From: Streptomyces sp. XY006
GTDB lineage: Bacteria > Actinomycetota > Actinomycetes > Streptomycetales > Streptomycetaceae
Length of the DNA: 64,000 bases
Direction: 5' to 3'
Assembly (NCBI RefSeq): GCF_002237655.1
Contig: NZ_NOKT01000017.1
Coordinates: 1-64,000, forward strand
Position numbers and translations under genes: made by a program. Below, in pieces: positions 52,060-61,866 of this stretch (position 1 is its first letter; each line of letters opens with the position of its first letter). The notes beneath the pieces are model-generated. The model was given only the letters and a program-made list of their open reading frames with translations, was not told the DNA's origin and did not search any database.

Positions 52060-53913
52060 TCACCACTCCACGCGGACGTCGTACTCCTTCACCCACGCGT
52101 CGAACTCGACCAGGCGCTCCATCACGGCCCGCATGCCCCACAGGCCGCCGAGACCGGCGTAGGACTCGACGGGCTTGTCCAGCAGCTTGCGGATGCCCTC
52201 GGCCGGCACGAGGTCGAGCACGGGGGAACCGTCCAGCAGGGCCTCGACCTTGGCGCGCAGGGCCCGCACGTACTCCACGTCCTGGGTGGACGGGTAGGGG
52301 CTCTTCTTGCGCTCCAGCACCGACTCGGGCAGGACGTGACTCGCGGCGGCGCGCAGCAGGCTCTTCTCCCGGCCGTCGAAGGTCTTCATGGCCCACGGCA
52401 CGTTGAAGACGTACTCCACCAGCCGGTGGTCCGTGAACGGCACCCGGACCTCCAGGCTCGCGGCCATGCTGATGCGGTCCTTGCGGTCCAGCAGGAAGTT
52501 CTCCCAGCGGCTGATGTTGAGGTACGACAGCTCCCGCATCCGTGCCTCGTGCGCGGACTCGCCCTCCAGGCGCGGCACTTCGGCGAGGGCCTCGGCGTAC
52601 CGCTTGGCCACGTACTCGTCGAGGCCGAGCCGGTCCCAGAGGCCGATCTCCTTCATGGTGTCCAGGCCGCCGAGCCGGCGCCAGGCGTCGTACCAGGGGA
52701 AGGTGTCGCCCTCGACGGCCTCCTTGTCGAAGAACCAGTTGTAGCCGCCGAAGAGTTCGTCCGCGGTCTCGCCGGACAGGGCGACGGTCACCTGCTCCTT
52801 GAGGGCCTTGCACAGGTGGTAGAGGGAGTGCTCCATGTCGCCGGTGGAGATGGGCAGGTCCTGCGCGCGCAGCACCCGCATGCGCACGTCCTCGTCGAGG
52901 ACGTGGTGGTTCTCCAGCTCGACGATGACGTGCTCGGCACCGGAGCGGCGGGCGACGTCGATGGCGTACGGCGTGTCCGGGTCCATCCAGATGCCGTTGC
53001 CGCGGAAGTTCTCCTCGTTGTTCTTGAAGTCGATGGAGAAGGCCTTGATGCGCTCCTGCTTGCCCTGGTCGCGGAAGACCTTCGCGGCGAGCGCGGTGAT
53101 GGCGCTGGAGTCGAGGCCGCCGGAGAGCAGGGTGCCGACCTTGACGTCGGCGACGAGCTGGCGTTCGACGATGTCCTCGAGGAGTTCGCGGACGCGGGTG
53201 ACGGTGGTGTCGAGGTCGTCGGTGTGCGGATGGGCCTCCAACTGCCAGTAGGTGCGGGTGGTGTGGCCGCCGCGGTGGAAGCGGACGACGGTGCCGGGCA
53301 CGACCTCGTGCATGCCCTTGAAGATCGCGTGGCCGGGGGTGTTGATGATGGCGAAGATCTCCGCCAGGCCCTCGGCGTCGACGACGGCCTCGGCGTCGGG
53401 GTGGGCCAGGATGGCCTTGGCCTCGGAGCCGAACAGCACGCCGTCGGGCGTCGGGTAGTAGAACAGGGGCTTGACGCCCATGCGGTCGCGCACCAGCAGC
53501 AGTTCCTCGCTGCGCGGGTCCCACAGGGCGAGGGCGTACATGCCGTTGAGCCGCTCGGCGAAGTGCTCGCCCCACTCCAGGTAGGCGTGGAGCACGACCT
53601 CCGTGTCGCTGGAGGTGCGGAAGGCGTGGCCGAGGCCGGCGAGTTCCTCCTTCAGCTCGCGGTAGTTGTACACCTCTCCGGTGTAGACGAGGACGGGGAG
53701 GCCGTCGCCCTCGCCGGTGACGTGCATGGGCTGGCGTCCGCCCTCCAGGTCGATGATGGAGAGCCGGCGGTGGCCGAGGATCGCGTGGGGCGAGATCCAC
53801 ACGCCGCGGTCGTCGGGTCCCCGGCATGCCAGCGTCTCCGTCATGGCCGAGGCCGTCCCGCCGTGTGCCGACAGGTCGTGGTCGTAGGCGACCCAGCCTG
53901 CGAGTCCGCACAT
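52060..53913 (-). CDS. asnB: Asparagine synthetase (glutamine-hydrolysing)
   Basis: A 617-residue amidotransferase. Cys2 is the glutaminase nucleophile (MCGLAGWVA), and RGPDDRGVW and NYRELKEEL follow. The synthetase half has the PP-loop LLSGGLDSSAI and SGETADELFGGYNWFF. It is complete and looks like ordinary actinomycete AsnB. It lies 48 bases after the carboxylesterase and 101 bases before the N-acetyltransferase on the same strand, so cotranscription is likely. It could be plain asparagine synthesis or amidation of an aromatic acid; the sequence alone favours the former. Confidence 0.95.
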   Translation of the reverse strand: MCGLAGWVAYDHDLSAHGGTASAMTETLACRGPDDRGVWISPHAILGHRRLSIIDLEGGRQPMHVTGEGDGLPVLVYTGEVYNYRELKEELAGLGHAFRTSSDTEVVLHAYLEWGEHFAERLNGMYALALWDPRSEELLLVRDRMGVKPLFYYPTPDGVLFGSEAKAILAHPDAEAVVDAEGLAEIFAIINTPGHAIFKGMHEVVPGTVVRFHRGGHTTRTYWQLEAHPHTDDLDTTVTRVRELLEDIVERQLVADVKVGTLLSGGLDSSAITALAAKVFRDQGKQERIKAFSIDFKNNEENFRGNGIWMDPDTPYAIDVARRSGAEHVIVELENHHVLDEDVRMRVLRAQDLPISTGDMEHSLYHLCKALKEQVTVALSGETADELFGGYNWFFDKEAVEGDTFPWYDAWRRLGGLDTMKEIGLWDRLGLDEYVAKRYAEALAEVPRLEGESAHEARMRELSYLNISRWENFLLDRKDRISMAASLEVRVPFTDHRLVEYVFNVPWAMKTFDGREKSLLRAAASHVLPESVLERKKSPYPSTQDVEYVRALRAKVEALLDGSPVLDLVPAEGIRKLLDKPVESYAGLGGLWGMRAVMERLVEFDAWVKEYDVRVEW

Positions 53914-53961
53914 CGAAGTCCCAGTCCTTTCGTTGCTGTGGTGGTGTATGGCCGGGGGTGT

Positions 53962-55527
53962 TCAGGGCCGCGGCACCCAGCCGGCGCGGTCCCAGTACGC
54001 CAGGTGGGCCTGGGCCGACACCGTGCCGATCCGGGCCACCCGCTCGCAGCCGAGGACCATCACGCTGGGACGGTCCGGGGTGAACTCCGGCCAGGCGGGG
54101 GCGTGTTCGCTGCTCGGTGTGCTGCCGCGGGCGAAGGACGCCACCAGGTCGATCAGCGTGTCCGAGATCCGCCGCTCCAGCGGTCCGTCCCCGTAGAAGG
54201 GTGCGTTGACCGGCAGGGTGAAGGTGCCGAAGAGGAACTTCGCGACGGCCTCGTGGGGGGTGGTGCCGGCGTACGGCGGCTTGAGCGGGTGGGCGAACTC
54301 CATCAGGTACTGCGGCGAGGCGGCGGGGCCGCGTTCGCGGGCGTGCCGTTCGGCGAGCCGGACGATCAGGTAGCGGAACAGCCCGTCACCCCACACCTGC
54401 GTCCACACCGACACCGGGTCGACGGGCAGCCCCTCCGCCTCGGACGCCCGCCGGTAGTGCGCGACGCACTCCTCCACCTGCTCGTCGGTGACCTTGGCGG
54501 CACCCTTCTCCAGGACCTCGCGGACGGCCGCGCGCAGTCCGGCCTCGTCGGCCGGGTGCTCGCCGGGGTAGGGGTAGCCGGGGCCGGTGGTGAAGAAGGA
54601 GCCCTCGGTGCGGCAGTAGACCGGCATCACGGGGATGCCGGGGCTGGGCAGCGCGTGGTCGTAGCCGCGCATCCACCGGCCGTCCACGACCGGGCCCCGG
54701 TACTCCCGGCCGCCTTCCACGAACCGCTCGGTGGGGCGGCCCGCGTACACCTCGTCCCAGGCGTCCCGCAGTTCGGCGGCCGGCACGGCCCGCAGCCCCG
54801 GCACGCTGGTGCCGAAGCGGCGCGCGAGGTGCTCGTAGACCCGGCGGGACTCCTCGGGGGTCGTGGAACTGGCGGGCTCCCACACGTGCTTGACGCTGAT
54901 CGGGACGATCCGCCGGATGGTGTCGCGCAGTTCGGGCAGCAGGGCCAGCTGCCAGGTGCTGGAGCCGCCCGCCGAGGTGCCGGCGACGGTGATGTTGCCG
55001 GGGTCGCCGCCGAACGCCGCGGCGTTGTCGCGGACCCAGCGCACCAGCGCCGCCTGGTCCTGCAGGCCCCAGTTCGCGCAGGAGCCCGTGTGCGGGTCGG
55101 TGAGTTCCTCGTGCAGTCCCCAGCCGAACACGCCGAGACGGTAGTTGAAGGTGACGACGACCATCCGGCCGTGGACGGCGGTGCGGGCCCCGTCGTAGTC
55201 GGGCTCGCTGCCCGCGCCGAGCATCCAGCCGCCGCCGTGGATGTAGACCAGGACCGGCAGGCTGCCGTCGGTGTCCGGGGTCCACACGTTGGCGTACAGG
55301 CTGTCCTCGCTGCTGTCGGGCAGGTAGTCGCCCTGCAGGGAGGGGGCGGCGAAGACGGTGGCGTCGCGCACGCCCTGCCAGGGCTCGGGCGGCCGGGGCG
55401 AGGAGAACCGCAGCGGGCCCACCGGCGGAGCCGCGTAGGGCACGCCCCGGAAGACGGTGAGTCCGTCGGAGCGCGTCCCCGCCACTCGTCCCGCCGTCGT
55501 CCGGACGACCACTGTGCGACTGGGCAT
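53962..55527 (-). CDS. Type B carboxylesterase/lipase
   Basis: A 521-residue alpha/beta hydrolase. Family blocks: FRGVPYAAPPVGPLRF, SLYANVWTP, YIHGGGWMLGAG (oxyanion), VVTFNYRLGVFG, nucleophile Ser in AGTSAGGSSTW, acid Glu in CRTEGSFF and His in GTTPHEAVAKFLFGT. The nucleophile motif is GTSAGG instead of the common GESAGG. No signal peptide, so cytosolic. GAGG lies upstream of the chosen ATG. First gene of the esterase-asnB-NAT set. Confidence 0.9.
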   Translation of the reverse strand: MPSRTVVVRTTAGRVAGTRSDGLTVFRGVPYAAPPVGPLRFSSPRPPEPWQGVRDATVFAAPSLQGDYLPDSSEDSLYANVWTPDTDGSLPVLVYIHGGGWMLGAGSEPDYDGARTAVHGRMVVVTFNYRLGVFGWGLHEELTDPHTGSCANWGLQDQAALVRWVRDNAAAFGGDPGNITVAGTSAGGSSTWQLALLPELRDTIRRIVPISVKHVWEPASSTTPEESRRVYEHLARRFGTSVPGLRAVPAAELRDAWDEVYAGRPTERFVEGGREYRGPVVDGRWMRGYDHALPSPGIPVMPVYCRTEGSFFTTGPGYPYPGEHPADEAGLRAAVREVLEKGAAKVTDEQVEECVAHYRRASEAEGLPVDPVSVWTQVWGDGLFRYLIVRLAERHARERGPAASPQYLMEFAHPLKPPYAGTTPHEAVAKFLFGTFTLPVNAPFYGDGPLERRISDTLIDLVASFARGSTPSSEHAPAWPEFTPDRPSVMVLGCERVARIGTVSAQAHLAYWDRAGWVPRP

Positions 55528-55648
55528 CTGGTGAACCTCACTTCCCGCCTCGGCGTTGTCGGGGGCGGCGCGGCGCGCACCATCGGGCACAGTGATCGTC
55601 GCTCCAATGCCGGGCCGGCCGCCAACCGCCGGCCCCTACTCCGTCAAG

Positions 55649-56911
55649 TCAGGCCGCGTCCGCCGCGCGGGTGCGGCGCGGCGGGCCGCCGGGGCCCGGT
55701 GCGGACAGCAACCGGTCGGGCGGGGCGGTCAGTTCCCGGCCGGTCAGGGCGCGCAGGGTGCGGTAGGCGGAGGCGTCGCCGGCGAGCACGCCGCCGCGCA
55801 GGACGCGCCCCTCGGGGTCGAGGACGAGCTTGGCGTAGGTGCCGGCGGTGTCGTCGCGCAGGACGTACTCCAGGGCGCCGTCGGTCTCGGCGTGGGCGTC
55901 GCCGAAGCTGGCCACGTCGACGCCGAGGAGTTTGAGCTTGGTGGCGGTGTCGGGGTCAGTGAAGGGGGTCGCGGGGCGGCCCAGCAGCTGGTCGGCGACC
56001 AGTTCGGCCATCCGGTAGCCGGGGGCGACCAGCCCGTAGGTGCGGCCCCTGACGGCCGCGCACTCGCCGACGGCCCAGACGCGCGGGTCCGCGGTGCGGC
56101 ACAGCTCGTCCACGAGGTAGCCGCCGCGTTCGCCCGTCGCCAGTGCGGCGGGGCCGGCCAGTTCGTCGCGGGGGCGCACGCCCGCCGAGAACACCACCAG
56201 CCGGGTGTCGAGCGCGGTGCCGTCGGTGAGGGTGACCCGGCCGGCCCGCCCGTCGGCGGTGGCGTGGACCTCGCGCACGGCGGTGCCGCAGTGCACCCGC
56301 AGGCCCAGCCCGGTGACGAGCCGGGTGAGCACACGCGCTCCCCCGTCGTCGAGCTGGACCGGCATCAGGCGCGGGGCGAGCTCCACGACATGGGGACGTA
56401 CGCCGAGCAGCCGCAGCGCGTTGGCGGCCTCCAGGCCGAGCAGGCCGCCGCCCACCACGACACCGGGCCCTCCCTCGCGCGCCGCCTCACGGAGGGCGTC
56501 GAGGTCGTCGAAGGTGCGGTAGACGAAGCAGCCGGGCAGGCCGTGCCCCGGGACGGGCGGCACGAAGGGCCGCGATCCGGTGGCCAGCACCAGGGCGTCG
56601 TAGCGGGTGAGCGTGCCGTCGGCCGTGGTGACCGTGCGGGCCCGCCGGTCGATGCCGGTCACCGGGGCGGCCGTGCGCAGCTCCACCAGGGGGTCGGTGA
56701 GGAATCCGGGGCCGGCGAGGGTGAGATCGGCGGCGCTCCTGCCCTCCAGGTAGGACGACAGGGCGACCCGGTTGTAGGCGGGGCGGGGCTCCTCGGCCAG
56801 GATCACGACGCGCCAGGTGCCGTGCCGGTCGTGGGCCCGCAGGTGCTCGACCAGGCGGTGGCCGGTCATGCCGTGTCCGACGACCACCAGGGTGCGCGGG
56901 GTGCGGTTCAT
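55649..56911 (-). CDS. NirB-like FAD/NAD(P)H oxidoreductase, diaphorase part only
   Basis: A 420-residue flavoprotein matching the N-terminal third of nitrite reductase NirB: LVVVGHGMTGHRLVEHL (FAD site), EEPRPAYNRVALSSYL, LVLATGSRPFVPPVPG and VVVGGGLLGLEAA (NAD(P)H site). The 2Fe-2S, haem-like and sirohaem domains of NirB are missing; it ends soon after a rubredoxin-reductase-like C-terminal domain. It overlaps the preceding reductase gene by four bases. I infer an electron donor to nitrate or nitrite reduction. Confidence 0.87.
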   Translation of the reverse strand: MNRTPRTLVVVGHGMTGHRLVEHLRAHDRHGTWRVVILAEEPRPAYNRVALSSYLEGRSAADLTLAGPGFLTDPLVELRTAAPVTGIDRRARTVTTADGTLTRYDALVLATGSRPFVPPVPGHGLPGCFVYRTFDDLDALREAAREGGPGVVVGGGLLGLEAANALRLLGVRPHVVELAPRLMPVQLDDGGARVLTRLVTGLGLRVHCGTAVREVHATADGRAGRVTLTDGTALDTRLVVFSAGVRPRDELAGPAALATGERGGYLVDELCRTADPRVWAVGECAAVRGRTYGLVAPGYRMAELVADQLLGRPATPFTDPDTATKLKLLGVDVASFGDAHAETDGALEYVLRDDTAGTYAKLVLDPEGRVLRGGVLAGDASAYRTLRALTGRELTAPPDRLLSAPGPGGPPRRTRAADAA

Positions 56912-58299
56912 GGGTCGCTGTTTCCTCCGGTCGCCGACGCGAGGACCAGGCGGACGTCGTCCGCGCAGCCCCCGCAGCCGGTGGTGGCCCGGGTCGCGGC
57001 GGCGATCGCGGCCAGGTCGCGGGCGCCGTCGTGCCAGGCGCGCAGCAGGCCGGCCTTGGTGACGTGGTTGCAGTGGCAGAGCACGGCCGTGTCCGGCAGT
57101 TCCACGTGGGCGGGCCGTTCGCCGGCCGCGGTGCCCAGCAGCAGCCCGAACCGGTCGGCCGGCACCGGCAGGTCGCGCGCGTACAGCTGGGCGAGGGCGG
57201 CGGTGGCGCGCGGCAGTCCGACGAGGACCGCGCCCGCGACGCGCTCCCCGGACAGGGCCACGGCGGCGTAGCGGCCGCGGGCGGGGTCGGACAGGATGAG
57301 GTGCCGGGCGGCGGGCGGCGGGCCGGGCGGCCCGAGGCAGGCCAGGTCGAAGCCGGGCGCCTTCAGCCGCAGCACGGGCCGGCCGGCGCGGTGGTGGGTG
57401 TCGTGGCCGGTGAGGATCCGGGCGAGGGTCTCGGCCTGTTCCCAGGCGGTCGTGACGAGTCCGGGGACCTCGCCGTCGAACTCCGCGCAGTCCCCGATGG
57501 CGTGGATGTGCGGATCGCTGGTGCGCAGGTGCCGGTCGACGACGACCCCCGTGCGCACGGCCAGTCCGGCCCGCCGGGCGAGCGCGGTCTCGGGCACGGC
57601 GCCGGTGCACAGCGCGAGCGCGTCGGCCCGCAGGATCTCGCCGTCGTCGAGGACCAGCTTGCCCGGCCGGTACTCGACGGCGGCGCGCCCGAGCCGCAGG
57701 CGGGCGCCGGCGGAGCGGAGGTGACCGGCGAGCAGGGCACCGGCCGTGGCGTCGAGCCGGTCGTGCAGGGGGTGCGGGCCCGGGTGCACGAGGGTGACGT
57801 CGCGGCCGGCGCGCAGCAGCGCGAGGGCGGTCTCGGTGCCGAGGACACCGCCGCCGAGCACCACCACGGGCCCGTCCGCGAGCCGTTGGGCGTCGTCGGG
57901 GGTGCGCAGGGTGGTGGCGCCCTCGGTGAGCCGGCCGTCGGCGGTGAGCAGGCCGGGCAGCCGCGGGATCCGTGGCCGGGCGCCGGTGGCCAGCACGAGC
58001 CGGTCGTAGCGGAGCGTCCGGCCGGTGCCGGTGCGGACCAGACGGCGGGCGGGGTCGACGGCCGTGGCGGTGACGCCGGGCCGCACGCGCACGCCGTCGG
58101 GCGGGGCGGGCAGTTCCAGGTCCCGGGCGGTGAGGGTGCGGTCGAGGAGGGAGGTCAGCAGGACCCGGTGGTAGGCCGGGCGCGGCTCGGCGCCGAGGAC
58201 GGTGACCGGGCCCGGGTGGCCGAGCCGGGACAGGCGCTCGACGAGCCGGTGCGCGGCGGGGCCGTGACCGACGACGACAAGGGGGTGCGAGTCGGGCAT
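56908..58299 (-). CDS. FAD oxidoreductase with BFD-like [2Fe-2S] domain (NasC-like)
   Basis: A 463-residue protein. The N-terminal flavin domain has VVVGHGPAAHRLVERL, EPRPAYHRVLLTSLL and VVVLGGGVLGTETALALL. The C-terminal 60 residues hold CHCN and TGCGGC, a bacterioferritin-associated-ferredoxin-like iron-sulphur site. This layout fits the electron-transfer subunit of assimilatory nitrate reductase. It lies eight bases after nasA. Confidence 0.88.
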   Translation of the reverse strand: MPDSHPLVVVGHGPAAHRLVERLSRLGHPGPVTVLGAEPRPAYHRVLLTSLLDRTLTARDLELPAPPDGVRVRPGVTATAVDPARRLVRTGTGRTLRYDRLVLATGARPRIPRLPGLLTADGRLTEGATTLRTPDDAQRLADGPVVVLGGGVLGTETALALLRAGRDVTLVHPGPHPLHDRLDATAGALLAGHLRSAGARLRLGRAAVEYRPGKLVLDDGEILRADALALCTGAVPETALARRAGLAVRTGVVVDRHLRTSDPHIHAIGDCAEFDGEVPGLVTTAWEQAETLARILTGHDTHHRAGRPVLRLKAPGFDLACLGPPGPPPAARHLILSDPARGRYAAVALSGERVAGAVLVGLPRATAALAQLYARDLPVPADRFGLLLGTAAGERPAHVELPDTAVLCHCNHVTKAGLLRAWHDGARDLAAIAAATRATTGCGGCADDVRLVLASATGGNSDP

Positions 58300-58307
58300 G
58301 GCGGGCC

Positions 58308-60401
58308 TCACGACGCGTCGGTGCCGGGTTCGACGCGCACGGCGCAGACCTTGAACTCGGGCATCCCGCTGCGGGGGTCGAGGGCGGTGCTGGTGATCAG
58401 GTTGGCCCGGCCGGTGCCGGGGTGGTGGAAGGGCAGGAACACCGTGTCCGTGCGCAGGGTGCCGACCAGCCGGACCCGCGCGAGGGTGGTGCCGCGGGCC
58501 GAGGTGACACGGGCGGTGTCGCCCTCGCGCAGCCCGGCGCGTTCGGCGGTGTCCGGGTGGATCTCCACGAACGGTCCGGGCTCGGCGTCGTTGAGTTCGG
58601 GCACGCGGCGGGTCTGCGCGCCGGACTGGTAGTGGGCCAGCACGCGGCCGGTGGTGGCGTACAGGGGGTGGTCGGCGTCGGGGGTCTCGGCGGGGTCGCG
58701 GTGGTCGACCTCGGCGAACCGGGCACGCCCGTCCGGGGTGGCGAAGCCGTCGAGGAAGAGGCGGGGCGTCCCGGGGTGCGGTTCCCCGTCCGGGCGTTCG
58801 GGGCAGGGCCAGTGCAGGGCCTCCCCCGCGTCCAGGCGTTCGTAGGTGATGCCGGAGTAGTCGGCCTTGCCGCCGCGGGAGGCGCGCCGCAGTTCCTCGA
58901 AGACCCGGCGCGGCGAGGTCGGGTAGCGGTGGGCCGGCTCGCCGAGCCGGACCGCGAGGCCGTGCAGGACCTCCAGGTCGGTGCGCACGCCCTGCGGCGG
59001 GGGCAGCAGCCGGCGGCGGCGCAGCACCCTGCCCTCCAGGTTGGTCAGGGTGCCCTCCTCCTCGGCCCACTGGGCGACCGGAAGGACCACGTCGGCCGTG
59101 CGCGCGGTCTCCGAGGGCACGAAGTCGGCCACCACCAGCAGGTCGAGGGCGGCCAGCCGCTCGGCGACGTGGGCGGAACGGGGCGCGGACACCAGCGGGT
59201 TGGAGCCGAACACCAGCAGGGCGCGCGGGCCGCCCTCGGTGCCGAGCGCGTCGAGCAGTTCGTAGGCGCTGCGGCCGGGGCCGGGCAGGGCGTCCGGGGT
59301 GGTGCCCCAGACCCGGGCGACGTGGGCCCGGGCGTCCGGGTCGGTGATCATGCGGTAGCCGGGGAGCTGGTCGGCCTTCTGCCCGTGTTCGCGGCCGCCC
59401 TGTCCGTTGCCCTGTCCGGTCAGGCAGCCGTAGCCGCTTCCGGCGACCCCGGGCAGGCCCAGGGCGAGGGCGAGGTTGATGAAGGCCGCGGCGGTGTCGG
59501 CGCCCTTGCTGTGCTGTTCGGCGCCCCGGCCGGTCAGCACATAGGCCCGGCGCGCCTCGCCCAGCAGTTCCACGGCGGCGCGCTGTTCGGCGACGGGGAC
59601 GCCGGTGACCTGTTCGACGCGCTCGGGCCACCAGGTGACGGCGCGCCGCCAGGCCGCGTCGAAACCGGTGGTGCGCTCCTGGACGTACTCCTTGTCGCAC
59701 CAGCCGTCGCTCACGGCGATGTGCAGCAGCCCCAGCGCGAGCGCGAGGTCGGTGCCGGGCACCGGTTGCAGGTGCAGGGCGGCCCGTTCGGCGGTCCTGG
59801 TGCGGCGGGGGTCGATGACGATCAGGTCCGCGCCGCGCAGGTGGTGCATCAACGGGGGCATGGTCTCGGCGGGGTTGGCGCCGGCGAGCAGGATCGTGTC
59901 CGCCGCGTCGAGGTCGCCGACGGGGAACGGCAGTCCGCGGTCCAGGCCGAAGGCGGCGTTCCCGGCCGCGGCGGCGGAGGACATGCAGAACCTGCCGTTG
60001 TAGTCGATCTGGCTGGTACCGAGGGCGAGCCGGGCGAACTTGCCCAGCAGGTAGGCCTTCTCGTTGGTGAGGCCGCCCCCGCCGAAGACGGCGAGCGCGT
60101 CCGGGCCGTGCGCGTCGCGGATCTGCCGCAGCCGCCCGGCGACCGTGTCCAGGGCGGTGTCCCAGTCGGCCGGGGCGAGACGGCCGTCGGCGCCGCGCAC
60201 CAGCGGCCGGCGCAGCCGGTCCGGGACGTCGAGCAGCGTGGGCGCGGTCCAGCCCTTCTGGCACAGCCGGCCGTCGTTGACGGGGAAGTCGGAGGGCTCC
60301 ACCACGGTGCCCCGGGTGTCGTGGCCGAGGCGGGTGCCGCACTGCAGGGCGCAGTACGGGCAGTGCGTGGCCACGCCGGTGCGCGGCACGGTGTCAGGCA
60401 C
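58308..60401 (-). CDS. nasA: Assimilatory nitrate reductase, molybdopterin catalytic subunit
   Basis: Reduces nitrate to nitrite. The 697-residue protein has the N-terminal [4Fe-4S] site (CPYCALQCG, then RLCQKGW), the molybdopterin core (YNGRFCMSSAAAAGNAAFGL, LAGANPAETMPP, VIDPRRTRTAE) and the C-terminal dinucleotide domain (GRVLAHYQSGAQTRR, FLPFHHP). No twin-arginine signal, so it is cytoplasmic, as expected for the Nas type. The GTG start overlaps the transporter stop by eight bases. Confidence 0.94.
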   Translation of the reverse strand: MPDTVPRTGVATHCPYCALQCGTRLGHDTRGTVVEPSDFPVNDGRLCQKGWTAPTLLDVPDRLRRPLVRGADGRLAPADWDTALDTVAGRLRQIRDAHGPDALAVFGGGGLTNEKAYLLGKFARLALGTSQIDYNGRFCMSSAAAAGNAAFGLDRGLPFPVGDLDAADTILLAGANPAETMPPLMHHLRGADLIVIDPRRTRTAERAALHLQPVPGTDLALALGLLHIAVSDGWCDKEYVQERTTGFDAAWRRAVTWWPERVEQVTGVPVAEQRAAVELLGEARRAYVLTGRGAEQHSKGADTAAAFINLALALGLPGVAGSGYGCLTGQGNGQGGREHGQKADQLPGYRMITDPDARAHVARVWGTTPDALPGPGRSAYELLDALGTEGGPRALLVFGSNPLVSAPRSAHVAERLAALDLLVVADFVPSETARTADVVLPVAQWAEEEGTLTNLEGRVLRRRRLLPPPQGVRTDLEVLHGLAVRLGEPAHRYPTSPRRVFEELRRASRGGKADYSGITYERLDAGEALHWPCPERPDGEPHPGTPRLFLDGFATPDGRARFAEVDHRDPAETPDADHPLYATTGRVLAHYQSGAQTRRVPELNDAEPGPFVEIHPDTAERAGLREGDTARVTSARGTTLARVRLVGTLRTDTVFLPFHHPGTGRANLITSTALDPRSGMPEFKVCAVRVEPGTDAS

Positions 60402-61797
60402 GGGTGACCTCCGACGACTCGGCGGCCCTGCGCCCGGCCCGCCGCGTCTCCCGCGCGTCGCCCGGCGGGGTGCCGTGCGGGGTGCGCAGGTAGACCTGGC
60501 GGGTGACGGTGACGCACACCGCGTAGAAGGCGAGGAAGAACCAGAAGGCGGGCTCGCCCGTGCCCCAGCTGCCGTAGGACGCCCGGAAGGCCAGGTTGAC
60601 GACCACGCCGCCGAGCGCGCCGACGGCGCCGGCGATGCCGATGGCCGCGCCGGTCAGGCGCCGGGCGCGGGCGAAGGCCTCGGTCGCGTCGTGGCCGGCG
60701 GTGACGGCGGCCTCCGCCTGCCCGGCGAAGACCACCGGGATCAGCTTGTACGTGGAGCCGTTGCCCAGGCCGCTGAGGACGAACAGCACCGTGAACACGG
60801 CGACGAACAGCGCGAGGGAGTCGTGTGCCGAGGCCACCAGCAGCAGGAGGGTGCCGGCGCCCATGGCGAGGAAGTTCCAGAAGGTGACCCGTGCTCCGCC
60901 GAAGCGGTCGGCGAGCAGACCGCCGAGCGGCCGGGACAGGGACCCGAGCAGCGGTCCCAGGAAGGTGTAGCCGACCGCCTGGAGCGGTGTGGCGCCGAAC
61001 TGGTTCTGCAGGACGAGCCCGAAGGCGAAGCCGTAGCCGATGAACGAGCCGAAGGTGCCGAGGTACAGCAGGGAGATCCACCAGGTGTGCCGCTCGCGCA
61101 GCGTCTCGCGCAGCGCGCCGGATCCGGCGGGGACGGTGGCGACGTTGTCCATGCCGAGCGCCGCCAGCAGGGCGGCCAGCGCGATCAGCGGCAGGTAGGC
61201 GGCGATCACGTAGGCGGGGTGGGTGTCGCCCACGGTGGCGATGACCAGCAGTCCGACGAGCTGGATGACGGCGACGCCCAGGTTGCCGCCGCCGGCGTTG
61301 AGGCCGAGCGCCCAGCCCTGGTGCCGCCGGGGGAAGAAGAGGGCGATGTTGGTGGTCGAGGAGGCGAAGTTGCCGCCGCCGACGCCGGCGGTCGCGGCGA
61401 TGAGCACGAACACCCACAGGGGTGTGCCGGGCCGCTGGACGAAGTACAGCGCCAGCAGCGCCGGGACGAACAGCAGGGCCGAACTGAAGACGGTCCAGTC
61501 GCGCCCGCCGAACCGGGTCACGGCGTGGCTGTACGGCAGGCGCAGCAGCGCGCCCACCAGGGTGGGGGTGACCACCAGCAGGAACTTCTCGCTCGGGGCG
61601 AAGCCCAGGCCGATGGCCGGGGACATGAACAGCACCAGGACCGACCACATGCTCCAGATCGAGAACCCGATGTGCTCGGAGAGGACGGACAGGACGAGGT
61701 TGCGTCGTGCGACGTGCTTGCCGGTGCGCTCCCAGAACTCCTCGTCCTCCGGATCCCAGTGCTCGATCCGGCGTCGGGAGGCGCGCAGTGCCGTCAT
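60394..61797 (-). CDS. narK: Nitrate/nitrite transporter, NarK family
   Basis: A 467-residue major facilitator with about twelve membrane helices. The nitrate signature is split as GVGGGNFASSTTNIALFFPR and GLNAGGGNLGVAVIQLVG. The N-terminal HWDPEDEEFWERTGKHVARR is typical of actinomycete NarK proteins. It is the first gene of the nitrate operon and overlaps nasA, so nitrate uptake and reduction are translationally coupled. Confidence 0.94.
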   Translation of the reverse strand: MTALRASRRRIEHWDPEDEEFWERTGKHVARRNLVLSVLSEHIGFSIWSMWSVLVLFMSPAIGLGFAPSEKFLLVVTPTLVGALLRLPYSHAVTRFGGRDWTVFSSALLFVPALLALYFVQRPGTPLWVFVLIAATAGVGGGNFASSTTNIALFFPRRHQGWALGLNAGGGNLGVAVIQLVGLLVIATVGDTHPAYVIAAYLPLIALAALLAALGMDNVATVPAGSGALRETLRERHTWWISLLYLGTFGSFIGYGFAFGLVLQNQFGATPLQAVGYTFLGPLLGSLSRPLGGLLADRFGGARVTFWNFLAMGAGTLLLLVASAHDSLALFVAVFTVLFVLSGLGNGSTYKLIPVVFAGQAEAAVTAGHDATEAFARARRLTGAAIGIAGAVGALGGVVVNLAFRASYGSWGTGEPAFWFFLAFYAVCVTVTRQVYLRTPHGTPPGDARETRRAGRRAAESSEVTRA

Positions 61798-61866
61798 CGG
61801 GGGCAACTCCTCGGCTGGGGACGGCGGCCCGGCGCGTGGCGCCGGGCCGCCGTGCGGGGGGTGACG

